Of a stretch of DNA of 64,000 nucleotides, positions 28,259-36,443 are shown in pieces. Each line of letters starts with the position of its first letter. Position 1 is the stretch's first letter. Origin of the DNA: Thermoactinomycetaceae bacterium (GTDB lineage: Bacteria; Bacillota; Bacilli; Thermoactinomycetales; Thermoactinomycetaceae). Made by a program: the position numbers and the translations under genes. Under the pieces are notes generated by a model. That model was not told the DNA's origin. It did no database searches and saw nothing but the letters and a program-made list of their open reading frames with translations. The stretch is taken from contig JANWIG010000038.1 of the NCBI GenBank assembly GCA_025449975.1, forward strand, positions 1 to 64,000. Direction: 5' to 3'.

Positions 28259-28960
28259 TTAATCCAAATCTTTAATTTCCCAGTCGATTTTTTCTCCGCC
28301 ATGGTCAACAATAAACTGATTTGTCTTCGAGAACGGCCTGCTGCCAAAAAAGCCTTTGCGGGCTGAGAAAGGACTGGGATGAGCTGCTTCCAAGATCAAA
28401 TGATGCGACTCTGTGATCAGCTCTTTTTTTGCTTGTGCATGTTTCCCCCATAGGAGAAAAACGATGGGCTGTGGACGTTGATTTAAAACTTTGATCACTT
28501 GATCCGTAAAGATCTCCCAGCCTTTTCCTTTATGGGAGTTTGGTTTGCTTTCACGAACCGTTAACACCGTGTTTAACATCAAAACCCCTTGCTCGGCCCA
28601 TTTGATTAAGTATCCATGATTGGGAATCGTACATCCAAGGTCATTATGTAATTCTTTAAAGATATTTTTTAAGGAAGGAGGTTGTTTCACTCCAGGTAAA
28701 ACAGAAAAACTTAAACCATGTGCTTGATTGGGACCATGATAGGGATCTTGTCCTAAAATCACTACTTTTGTCTTCTCATAAGGAGTAAGATTTAAAGCCG
28801 AAAAGAGATCCGCCTTTTTCGGATAAATAGTGTGGTTTTGATACTCTTCTTCGAGAAATTTCTGTAGATCTAAAAAATACGGTTTGGTAAACTCGTTAGC
28901 CAACAGCTCAGCCCAGTCATTGGTTAGTAACTTTCTCAATCGGGATCCTCCTCCATACAT
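28259..28960 (-). CDS. ung: Uracil-DNA glycosylase, copy 1
   Basis: 233 aa family-1 UDG. The water-activating motif [17 protein letters not shown] (Asp near residue 75) and the DNA-intercalation motif [11 protein letters not shown] are intact, so the protein should remove uracil from DNA. It is paralogous to the enzyme at 54776-55450, with roughly two-thirds identical residues by eye. The frame starts a little upstream of the conserved [10 protein letters not shown] region; the exact start is uncertain by a few codons. Single-gene unit. Confidence 0.95.
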   Translation of the reverse strand: MYGGGSRLRKLLTNDWAELLANEFTKPYFLDLQKFLEEEYQNHTIYPKKADLFSALNLTPYEKTKVVILGQDPYHGPNQAHGLSFSVLPGVKQPPSLKNIFKELHNDLGCTIPNHGYLIKWAEQGVLMLNTVLTVRESKPNSHKGKGWEIFTDQVIKVLNQRPQPIVFLLWGKHAQAKKELITESHHLILEAAHPSPFSARKGFFGSRPFSKTNQFIVDHGGEKIDWEIKDLD

Positions 28961-29345
28961 ACGATTGGAGTATATAAGAGCGAAAACTTTGTGAACAAGC
29001 TCTATTCTTTGTTATGAAAGTATTTTTACATAAAAATCGGGAATGTGAGTGGCAAACGAGTTACAAAAATGAAAACTTTTGTTCGGTACTGTGATAGAAC
29101 GATTGAAAACGGAAAATCAAAACCCATTTGGATCTGCACAAGAGCATGAGTTTAGATAGGAAAGATAGCGAGGAAGATTGAAAATGCTCACACTGCAAAG
29201 GGCAAGGTGATCATTGAGGAAATGGTAAAGCGAAGCGTGTCCTGTCTACGTTGAAAAAGGAAATAGGCAGTTATTGTTTCTTTGCCAAGAAGAGAAAGAA
29301 TATGGGGAATACGTCAATTCGTATAGTCCTGCTATTATTTTTTTG

Positions 29346-29399
29346 CATAGAAAAAGAGCCAAGTCAAAATTAAACAGGGGGGACTTAAGCTCTTTTTCC
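29346..29399 (+). terminator. Hairpin in a gene-free stretch
   Basis: GAAAAAGAGC-CAAGTC can pair with GACTT-AAGCTCTTTTTC across a loop of about 15 nt, ending in a T run. There is no intact gene in 28961-29595. Short broken frames at 29010-29340 (for example a 26-codon frame beginning ATGAAAGTATT) may be a decayed gene whose terminator survives. Confidence 0.4.
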
Positions 29400-29595
29400 A
29401 AAGCTATTTCATTCATTTTGAGGTAATAAAATGAACTCCATAAGCACTTTCAATATAACAAATTACCATATACTTGTCAATTGATTCAATTTAGTATACA
29501 AATCCGCCGATTTAAATAAACCAGATCATGCCAAAATGGATACCATCGGTTCTAATTTTCTGATACACTGAGTCTATCTAGTAGGAGGTGCTCAT

Positions 29596-30249
29596 TTGAA
29601 ACGTCTAAAAATGAAAGAACCGGTCAATACATGGACCCATTTCATCCCTTTCCTCGCTGCGATCGTCGGGCTGATTTTTTTAGTGAAATATAGCTATGAA
29701 AATATCTCTACACTGATTACCATGACGATCTATGGGGTCAGCATGATTCTTTTATACGGTGCCAGCACGGTTTATCACTGGGTACGGACCACTCCCAAAA
29801 AAGAACTGCTTCTCAAAAAGATCGATCACTGTGCAATCTATTTGTTGATCGCTGGTTCTTACACACCTGTCTTTTTTTATGGACTGGATGGTGTCTGGAA
29901 ATGGATCATGCTCCCCGCTGTCTGGGTTTTAGCCTTGATCGGCATTCTTCTAAAGTTATGGTTGATCCATGCCCCGCGTTATATCTCCACCGGTTTTTAT
30001 CTCTCTCTCGGCTGGATTGCTGTCATCCCCTTTGCCCAGTTGATCAAAAACTTGCCGATTGAAGCAATCATTTTGATGATGATTGGCGGCCTGTTGTATA
30101 CGATCGGCGGAATCATCTATGCTACCAAATGGTTTGATTTCTTCCCCAACCGTTTTGGCTTTCATGAGATTTTCCACTTATTTATCGCTTCCGGTAGTAC
30201 CGTTCATTTCTTTATGATGTTTCTCTATATCTTACCGGTTGGTCTATAA
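29596..30249 (+). CDS. Hemolysin III family (PAQR/TrhA) membrane protein
   Basis: 217 aa, seven predicted TM helices. It has PVNTWTHFIPFLAA at the start, the SxxYH motif as YGASTVYHW, DHCAIYLLIAGSYTPV, and the terminal HEIFHLFIASGSTVHF with the metal-binding histidines, all typical of TrhA/YqfA proteins. In studied bacteria this family affects membrane fluidity rather than haemolysis. The start is TTG, preceded by AGGAGGTG. Confidence 0.93.
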   Translation: MKRLKMKEPVNTWTHFIPFLAAIVGLIFLVKYSYENISTLITMTIYGVSMILLYGASTVYHWVRTTPKKELLLKKIDHCAIYLLIAGSYTPVFFYGLDGVWKWIMLPAVWVLALIGILLKLWLIHAPRYISTGFYLSLGWIAVIPFAQLIKNLPIEAIILMMIGGLLYTIGGIIYATKWFDFFPNRFGFHEIFHLFIASGSTVHFFMMFLYILPVGL

Positions 30250-30256
30250 AAGAAAA

Positions 30257-30299
30257 AAGTATTCTCTTCTTCATATCTGATAAAAGAGAATACTTTTTT
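30257..30299. terminator. Terminator between hemolysin III and RnlA-like genes
   Basis: AAAAGTATTCTCTT pairs with AAGAGAATACTTTT across a loop of about 14 nt, with T runs on both strands. It serves the converging genes on either side. Confidence 0.85.
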
Positions 30300-30316
30300 T
30301 GATTCTGCTTTAAGCA

Positions 30317-31432
30317 TTACATTACTTTTCCCTTTTGGAGCAAAAATTTAAACGCATTGGAGAGAAGAGGGCTTTCCCTAAAATAGGGTTGATCTTTGTA
30401 ATGATTGGCTGAGAAGCGCCGAATCTCATCATCTACCTGGGAAAGCACGTGAAAGCTAGTCTTCTCAAATTTCTGGCCATCAAAGAAGGCTTCCACAAAG
30501 CGGTTGGATGAGTTTCCGTTACATAATAAGAGGTCAAACAATACTTTTCCGCAATAATCCCTTTGCAACGCTGCTTCGATCTCTGTTAACGTTTCAAGGG
30601 GATTGACATAGGAAGTAGAGAAAACTACCGGTAAACTCCCAAACCTCTTTATTTGAAAATAAGGAGTCAACGTTGACACCTTCTTTCGCGACTGATAAAC
30701 CAGCGAAGCAGGTAAAGCACAATAGGTCTCTTCGATTAAATAAAGTGTTTCCATAATGATCCTTTGCGCTTCTTGTCTCGTTTCAATCCGTTTGCTCGCT
30801 TCGATGGGAAGATCGACATGAAATAGCCCATGCCGGTTGGCCGAATAATATTGATAGAGACGCTCAATCACCTGACAAGTCGTCTCACAGTCGATTTTCC
30901 TTCGTACCGATTCTTTGATCCGCCCATGTTGCATGACGCTACCAAAGCCTTTTCTCGTGATCATAATTTCTTTGGAGTGAAAGAGCAATTTGATATACCC
31001 TTCCAAAGCACGCATCACTGGAAAGACAAAGCTAGAAAAATCCCCCAAATTCAAAGTCAATCGCAGATAGACCAAGGAAGGCAACAGCATGTTGAGCAAG
31101 GTTTCCCCTAAAAAGTGTTGAGATCTTTTTAAGATTCTTGTCAGCTCCTGTCTCGCTTGATCCACCTGATCGAAATCAGGGATAACGCATGCTTGCTGAA
31201 TGGTTTGCTCTTCCTCGTAAGGCTCCTTTAGCTCTGTCAGGAAGTTCGTCACCTCTTGATACAATAAGTGACGATCCCTTTCCAACTGCCAATGTCCCTC
31301 TGGATCAAGAGATAGAATGATGCGATCTCCCAATGGACGTTGCATGTAATCACGCTGATCTCGACGGATTAGCTGAAAACCGGAAAACAGATGTAGATAT
31401 TCATAAAGTAGCTTTCTTTGTTCTTGCTTCAT
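30317..31432 (-). CDS. Predicted RnlA-like HEPN ribonuclease fused to RnlB-like antitoxin domain
   Basis: 371 aa. Residues about 105-240 look like the HEPN domain of RnlA (RNase LS). R141-A-L-E144 starts one helix and R200-HGLF-H205 gives the RNase motif R-x4-H. Recalled E. coli RnlA catalytic residues R255, E258, R318, H323 have nearly the same spacing (3, 60, 5 versus 3, 56, 5). Residues about 265-345 resemble RnlB antitoxin: NPLETLTEIEAAL, GKVLFDLLLCNG, NRFVEAFFDG. No separate antitoxin gene adjoins. The protein therefore appears to be a toxin-antitoxin fusion on one chain. The N-terminal about 80 residues may match the RnlA N-domain. GGAGAG precedes the ATG. Family assignment is from memory of motifs, not a search. 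Confidence 0.65.
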   Translation of the reverse strand: MKQEQRKLLYEYLHLFSGFQLIRRDQRDYMQRPLGDRIILSLDPEGHWQLERDRHLLYQEVTNFLTELKEPYEEEQTIQQACVIPDFDQVDQARQELTRILKRSQHFLGETLLNMLLPSLVYLRLTLNLGDFSSFVFPVMRALEGYIKLLFHSKEIMITRKGFGSVMQHGRIKESVRRKIDCETTCQVIERLYQYYSANRHGLFHVDLPIEASKRIETRQEAQRIIMETLYLIEETYCALPASLVYQSRKKVSTLTPYFQIKRFGSLPVVFSTSYVNPLETLTEIEAALQRDYCGKVLFDLLLCNGNSSNRFVEAFFDGQKFEKTSFHVLSQVDDEIRRFSANHYKDQPYFRESPLLSNAFKFLLQKGKVM

Positions 31433-31519
31433 CTTTTCTTCTCTCCATCTCTCTTCCTTTAGATCATATAACTATCCTATTTCTCCACTCTCTTCTCTGT
31501 TCTTAACTGCTATTAAAAA

Positions 31520-31554
31520 AAGATCGTACCCTCCGAGGAGGTGTACGATCTTTG
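31520..31554 (-). terminator. Terminator of the drug exporter operon
   Basis: A perfect 11-bp stem AAAGATCGTAC / GTACGATCTTT with a short G/C-rich loop, followed by a U run on the minus strand. Confidence 0.85.
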
Positions 31555-31573
31555 GGACAATGGAAAGACGTCT

Positions 31574-33214
31574 CTACTCCACAATCGGTTTATGAGGAGC
31601 TGTTTCCATCTTTAGCAATTTTTCTTTGGGTGTTTCTTCTTCCGGCATTTTATTGGTTGTGCGCAGCGGAATTTCTCTTAAGAAGAAGGTTAGGATCACT
31701 GCCACCGCCAGCAAGGCTGCTCCGGACAAAAAGACCGTGGTCAATGAGGAGGCTAAGGCATCGCGGAGGGTCTCCACCATTTGCGTAACCATCGGTTGAA
31801 TGGTCGCTGGCAACATTTCCTGCAACTGCGCCAGCTTGGGTTGATCGAGAAGCAGCTCTGGATTTTGAAAAGGAGCAAGTTGCTCCGCCATCTGTGGATC
31901 CAGTTGAACCTGTCCAGCTCCGCTCTTTTTGGCCGCTTCTTCTAAATGATTGGTAAGACTGACTTGCATAATCGTTCCCATCACCGCCACACCAATCGTC
32001 CCTCCCATATTCCGAAACAATTGTGAAGAAGCCGTCGCAACCCCTAGATCTTTCGGACTCACAGCATTTTGGACAGTGAGTGAGAAGACAGGCATCCCCA
32101 TCCCCATTCCAATTCCAAAAACAATCATCGCCACAACAGCCATCCAGACACCATTCATATATGCCATGATGATCATCCCAACAACCATAAACGGCATCCC
32201 AATCAAAGCAAACCGCTTATATTTTCCCGTTTTGGTGATCCATCTCCCTGTGATCCCACTAAGCACGATCAAGGCAATCGACATCGGCATGGTCACATAA
32301 CCCGAATAGGTCGGAGAGATGCCTTCTACCCCTTGAATGAAAAAGGGAAGATAGATCAGTGTGCCCATCATCCCAGCGTTCATAATAAACCCAATGACAT
32401 TGGAGATGGTGACAATATCATTTCGGAAGAGGTCTAATGGTAGGACGGGACTATGCGCTTTTCGCTCAATCAAAATAAAGACAACGAGAAAAACAGCCGC
32501 TCCTCCAAACAAACCGAGAATCTCAGGTGAACCCCAATCGTATTTTGTTCCGGCCAGAGAAAATCCTAAGAGCATGGGAATCAGCGTTAAACTTAAAAAC
32601 AGTGACCCAAGATAATCGATCTTCTCTGACTCTCTCCGCTTTGTCTTCGGGAACAGGAACAAAATCAAGGCGAAGGCAACAATTCCTAATGGTAAGAAAA
32701 TCCAGAATAGCCATTTCCAATCGAGATGATCTACCAACCATCCCCCTAACGGAGGTCCTAAAACGCTAGAGAAGCCAAAGACTGCCATCATAACCCCTGT
32801 CCATTTTCCGCGCTCACGAGGGGCAAACAAGTCACCAATCGCTGAGAAAATGGATGCCATGATGATCCCAGCTCCCACTCCTTGGATCCCACGATAAAGG
32901 ATCAGCTGGTAAATATCCCCAGATAAACCGCTTAGAAAAGATCCAATCATAAAAAAGACAATCCCCATCAGGATAAACGGTTTACGCCCATAAATGTCCG
33001 ACAGTTTCCCTACCAAAATCGTGGCAATGGTAGAGGTGAGCATATAAATGGTGATCACCCAAGAGTACAAGTCCATTCCACCAAGGATAGCAATAATTCG
33101 CGGCATCGCTGTACTTACAATCGTCTGATTAATTGCTGAAAAAAACATCGATACTAAAATCGCGATCATAATCGTTACTTTTCGTTTATGTGTTAAGTCT
33201 TCCAAACATACCAC
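31574..33214 (-). CDS. MFS drug exporter, DHA2 (EmrB/QacA) type
   Basis: 546 aa, 14 predicted TM helices. It has the MFS motif A GKLSDIYGRKPF, motif C-like GFSSVLGPPLGGWL, and STAMPRIIAILGG in helix 1, typical of DHA2 multidrug exporters that use the proton gradient. A large extracytoplasmic loop precedes the last helix (residues about 415-500). It lies 6 nt after a marR gene and is almost certainly controlled by it. Confidence 0.93.
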   Translation of the reverse strand: MVCLEDLTHKRKVTIMIAILVSMFFSAINQTIVSTAMPRIIAILGGMDLYSWVITIYMLTSTIATILVGKLSDIYGRKPFILMGIVFFMIGSFLSGLSGDIYQLILYRGIQGVGAGIIMASIFSAIGDLFAPRERGKWTGVMMAVFGFSSVLGPPLGGWLVDHLDWKWLFWIFLPLGIVAFALILFLFPKTKRRESEKIDYLGSLFLSLTLIPMLLGFSLAGTKYDWGSPEILGLFGGAAVFLVVFILIERKAHSPVLPLDLFRNDIVTISNVIGFIMNAGMMGTLIYLPFFIQGVEGISPTYSGYVTMPMSIALIVLSGITGRWITKTGKYKRFALIGMPFMVVGMIIMAYMNGVWMAVVAMIVFGIGMGMGMPVFSLTVQNAVSPKDLGVATASSQLFRNMGGTIGVAVMGTIMQVSLTNHLEEAAKKSGAGQVQLDPQMAEQLAPFQNPELLLDQPKLAQLQEMLPATIQPMVTQMVETLRDALASSLTTVFLSGAALLAVAVILTFFLREIPLRTTNKMPEEETPKEKLLKMETAPHKPIVE

Positions 33215-33220
33215 TTCCTT

Positions 33221-33643
33221 TTATTCGGATCGAAGTGTAGCCAGTTTTTCCAGCAATTCCGCTAAAAGTTGTACTTCCTCTGGTTTTAACTGCAACAATT
33301 GCTTCTTTAGTACCTCATTTCTCTTTTGCATCGTTTCTTCCAACACGGTCCGTCCCTCTGGCGTTAACTCTACCAAGATGGAACGCCGATCTACTGGATC
33401 ATGAGCTCTTTTTACATAACCCGCTTTTTCCAAACGATCGATCATGACCGTAATCGCGCTCGGTTTCACTTCCATTTTCTCGGCAAGTTTGGAAAGCCGG
33501 CATCTCTCATGTCTCTGGATGACATATAGCATAAACAGTTGTGGCCTGGTAATTGGCATTTCAATCTTATTAAATACTTCCGAATCCCAATTCCGTCTTA
33601 GCAACTGAAAAGAGGTTTGAATTCGTTCAACTAGAGAGTCCAT
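33221..33643 (-). CDS. MarR-family transcriptional regulator
   Basis: 140 aa winged-helix regulator. The recognition region is LSKLAEKMEVKPSAITVMIDRLEKAGYVKRAHDPVDRRSILVELTPEGR, a clear MarR signature with the DxR wing. GGGAGGAGACGG precedes the ATG. It is expected to repress its own operon with the exporter and release DNA on binding a small molecule. Confidence 0.95.
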   Translation of the reverse strand: MDSLVERIQTSFQLLRRNWDSEVFNKIEMPITRPQLFMLYVIQRHERCRLSKLAEKMEVKPSAITVMIDRLEKAGYVKRAHDPVDRRSILVELTPEGRTVLEETMQKRNEVLKKQLLQLKPEEVQLLAELLEKLATLRSE

Positions 33644-33678
33644 CCGTCTCCTCCCTCAAACGATTTAGTTCATCCCAC

Positions 33679-33726
33679 TTAAATTTAAACAACTTAAATA
33701 TTAAACAGTTTCATCATTACTGTCAA
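33679..33726 (-). promoter_or_regulatory. marR promoter with tandem AT-rich operator-like repeats
   Basis: On the minus strand -35 TTGACA (33721-33726) and -10 TAATAT (33698-33703) are 17 nt apart. Two near-identical direct copies ACTTAAATTTAAACA and ACTTAAATATTAAACA (about 33679-33708) cover and follow the -10. Each contains a TTAA-type dyad, as expected for MarR binding and autorepression. Confidence 0.6.
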
Positions 33727-33860
33727 GAAAAAATCATAAAAGGCAAACGTTTGCACAGATGATCCTTGTGATTATAAAAATGTCATGAGTCAAACAGGAA
33801 GACGATATATGTATAACAAGGATACGATTGCATTCGTGTCCTTTTTCTTTAAAAAAGATG

Positions 33861-33955
33861 TTGACAATTCAATGTAGGGTAAGATACGATTAATCTAGAA
33901 TTGTATTTTTTAATTTCAAATTTGCCTTAGGGAAAAATATTTTATCATTATCAAA
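33861..33955 (+). promoter_or_regulatory. feo promoter with possible Fur half-site
   Basis: -35 TTGACA (33861-33866) and -10-like TACGAT (33885-33890) are 18 nt apart. ATTATCA at about 33947, just upstream of feoA, matches one half of the Fur box TGATAATNATTATCA, but the other half is poor. Iron control is plausible by context and only weakly supported by sequence. Between 33727 and 33860 I see nothing. Confidence 0.4.
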
Positions 33956-33978
33956 ATTTGAGGAGAGAGGAAATATTC

Positions 33979-34233
33979 ATGGCTGTTTCCACAAAAAAAA
34001 TTCCTCTGAGTGATGCACAGACTGGAGATATTGTACGTGTGATCAATCTGGATATCGATGGCACCATGCGCCGACGTCTACTCGATCTCGGATTGATCCC
34101 TGGGGCTTTGATCCAAGTTCTGCAAAAAAGCCCACTCGGTGACCCGGTTGCCTTACGCGTCAGCCAAACCACGATTGCGCTGCGCCACGAAGAACGCTCC
34201 CGAATTTGGGTAGAGAAAGTGGGAGAGGCATAA
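33979..34233 (+). CDS. feoA: Ferrous iron transport protein FeoA
   Basis: 84 aa from the ATG at 33979; an in-frame TTG at 33958 lies in the ribosome-site region and is less likely. A small SH3-like domain with RRRLLDLGLIPGALIQVLQKSPLGDPVALRV, typical of FeoA, which supports FeoB function. feoB1 begins one base after its stop. Confidence 0.93.
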   Translation: MAVSTKKIPLSDAQTGDIVRVINLDIDGTMRRRLLDLGLIPGALIQVLQKSPLGDPVALRVSQTTIALRHEERSRIWVEKVGEA

Positions 34234-34234
34234 A

Positions 34235-34915
34235 ATGGGACACTATCGGATTGCCCTTGCTGGAAACCCCAATACAGGTAAAACAACACTCTTCAATGAA
34301 TTAACGGGTCTCCATCAGCATACTGGAAACTGGCCTGGAAAAACGGTATTACAAGCAAAAGGGAGCTTTACCTATCGGGAGCATCAATATACTTTGATCG
34401 ACCTTCCCGGAACCTATTCTCTCTTTTCTAATTCAGCGGACGAAGAGGTCGCTCGTGACTATATCCTTTTTGAAAAGCCAGATATAACCATTGTTGTGCT
34501 GGATGCCACCTCTTTGGAACGCAATCTCAACCTCGCTCTTCAAGTCATGGAAATGACAAGCAAAGTGATTCTCTGCCTTAACTTGATGGATGAGGCACGC
34601 AAACAAGGAATTGAGATTAACGATAAAAAGCTGGCCAAACGTCTAGGGGTACCCGTGATTAAAATGGCTGCACGCAATCGCGAAGGAATCGACACTTTAT
34701 TGCAAACGATTCACCAAATGGTAACGGGTCAAATCACTACACAGCCACTGATCATTCGATATAATGCTGAAATCGAAGAAAAAATAAAACATTTGGAACC
34801 AAAAATCAAAGAGATCATTGGAGACGCCTATCCTGCTCGTTGGGTCGCACTGCGACTTCTAGAAGGCGATGATTCGTTTATCCAACAATATTTAAAAGTA
34901 CAACAAAAGAACTAA
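34235..34915 (+). CDS. feoB: FeoB small GTPase domain protein (first half of split FeoB)
   Basis: 226 aa, only the cytosolic G-protein part of FeoB. G1 is GNPNTGKTTLF (residues 10-20), G2 region HTGNWPGKTV, G3 DLPGTYS and G4 NLMDEA, followed by part of the helical spacer. Normal FeoB continues into the membrane domain. Here the frame ends with a proper TAA, and the membrane part is a separate gene 63 nt downstream with its own ribosome site. This looks like a stable gene split rather than a frameshift, because the second gene begins with a clean start. Confidence 0.92.
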   Translation: MGHYRIALAGNPNTGKTTLFNELTGLHQHTGNWPGKTVLQAKGSFTYREHQYTLIDLPGTYSLFSNSADEEVARDYILFEKPDITIVVLDATSLERNLNLALQVMEMTSKVILCLNLMDEARKQGIEINDKKLAKRLGVPVIKMAARNREGIDTLLQTIHQMVTGQITTQPLIIRYNAEIEEKIKHLEPKIKEIIGDAYPARWVALRLLEGDDSFIQQYLKVQQKN

Positions 34916-34920
34916 GGAAG

Positions 34921-34944
34921 GAGCCGAAGCCAATCATTCGGCTC
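34921..34944 (+). other. Hairpin between the two feoB halves
   Basis: GAGCCGAA (34921-34928) pairs perfectly with TTCGGCTC (34937-34944). There is no T run, so it is unlikely to be a terminator. It may set the ratio of the two FeoB parts through mRNA processing or translational control. Confidence 0.5.
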
Positions 34945-34978
34945 GCCTGATCTGTAATCGATCGAAAGGAGGCTCTGA

Positions 34979-36352
34979 ATGGAGGCATTGGAACAACTAT
35001 TTAAATATTCCCAATCACTGAGAAGTTCCTCAATACGTGATGACATTGTCAGAGAAATCTATCAGACATCGCGCACACTCTGTAATGAATCGATCACTTA
35101 TCCTAAAAAACAAACCGATCCCACACAAAAACTGGATCAGATTCTTACCTCCCCTATTTGGGGCTTTCCGATCATGCTGGCATTATTAGGCGTCGTAATC
35201 TATCTAACGATTTGGGGAGCCAATATTCCTTCAAATGCTCTAGCCGAGCTATTTGCTATAGGAGAAACCTATCTCACCCAATTCTTTCAGGCGATCCATG
35301 CTCCCGAGTGGTTGCATGGTGTATTGGTGTTAGGTCTTTATCGCGGTACAAGCTGGGTCATTAGTGTAATGTTGCCGCCGATGGCAATCTTCTTTCCAAT
35401 ATTCGCCCTCTTAGAAAACTACGGGTATCTTCCTCGAGTTGCTTTCAATATGGATCGTTTATTTAAAAAGAGCGGTGGGCACGGAAAACAGTCTCTGACC
35501 ATGGCGATGGGATTTGGTTGTAACGCCGCAGCCATTGTATCGACTCGCATTATCGAGTCACCTCGTGAACGAATGATCGCGATTCTAACCAATAACTTCG
35601 TTCCTTGTAATGGACGTTGGCCCATCTTGATTCTTCTCGCCACCCTTTTTATGGCAGCGAGCTATAGCACTGGTGTACAATCACTGGTGACAACGGCGGT
35701 GGTCATGGGGATCGTCCTCTTTGGAATCGTAGTGACCCTAACCGTTTCATGGATTCTATCTAAAACGCTCCTGCGTGGAATCCCCACTCATTATACATTG
35801 GAACTTCCCCCTTATCGGACGCCAAAATTTTGGAATACGATCCTGCGGGCGACATTGGATAAAACCTTATTTGTGTTAAAAAGAGCGGTGATCATCGCTG
35901 CACCGGCTGGGCTACTCACTTGGATACTAGCCAATATTACCATCGGGGAGCATAGTATTATCCAACACATCGTCAACTTCCTCGATCCGTTTGCCCAGCT
36001 ACTCGGAATGGATGGATTTATTTTAATGGCCTTTATCTTCGGACTACCTGCGAATGAAATTGTCCTACCCGTTTTGTTGATGGGTTATCTAAGCACAGGC
36101 GCTTTGATCGAAGTGGACAATATGATGGAACTAAAGGAGATCTTTCTCAATCATGGTTGGACTTGGCTCACAGCACTCAATGTGATGCTCTTCTCTCTGC
36201 TGCATTATCCTTGCGGAACCACTCTTTATACCATTTATAAAGAAACCAATAGCCTCAAATGGGCAACCCTTTCGGCAGTGATTCCTACTGTCATCGCCAT
36301 TGGGATCACCTTTGCTACAACGCAAATCGTTCGCGCTTTGGGATGGGTATAA
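34979..36352 (+). CDS. feoB: FeoB membrane/Gate domain protein (second half of split FeoB)
   Basis: 457 aa. The first about 60 residues resemble the end of the FeoB helical spacer (SSIRDDIVREIYQ), then about eight TM helices. The iron-pathway Gate motifs are present: GFGCNAAAIVSTR, NNFVPCNGRWP, LPANEIVLPVLLMGYLS and LHYPCGTTLYTIYKE with conserved cysteines. AAAGGAGG lies seven bases before the ATG, so it is independently translated. It presumably assembles with the GTPase half to import ferrous iron. Confidence 0.92.
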   Translation: MEALEQLFKYSQSLRSSSIRDDIVREIYQTSRTLCNESITYPKKQTDPTQKLDQILTSPIWGFPIMLALLGVVIYLTIWGANIPSNALAELFAIGETYLTQFFQAIHAPEWLHGVLVLGLYRGTSWVISVMLPPMAIFFPIFALLENYGYLPRVAFNMDRLFKKSGGHGKQSLTMAMGFGCNAAAIVSTRIIESPRERMIAILTNNFVPCNGRWPILILLATLFMAASYSTGVQSLVTTAVVMGIVLFGIVVTLTVSWILSKTLLRGIPTHYTLELPPYRTPKFWNTILRATLDKTLFVLKRAVIIAAPAGLLTWILANITIGEHSIIQHIVNFLDPFAQLLGMDGFILMAFIFGLPANEIVLPVLLMGYLSTGALIEVDNMMELKEIFLNHGWTWLTALNVMLFSLLHYPCGTTLYTIYKETNSLKWATLSAVIPTVIAIGITFATTQIVRALGWV

Positions 36353-36376
36353 CTGTACATTCTCCTCTAGTTAGCA

Positions 36377-36414
36377 AAAATCGCTACTTTATCAATAGAT
36401 AAAGTAGCGATTTT
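36377..36414 (+). terminator. Terminator of the feo operon
   Basis: A perfect 16-bp stem AAAATCGCTACTTTAT with its complement, 6-nt loop, ending in TTTTG. Confidence 0.85.
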
Positions 36415-36443
36415 GTTATGGAATAGAGATGGTGAAGGGTGGA

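Noticed and set aside
28990..29345. Possible small gene or zinc-finger remnant (CSHCKGQG in one frame)
   Set aside because: Frames are short and interrupted; no continuous homology could be recognised, so only the hairpin was listed.
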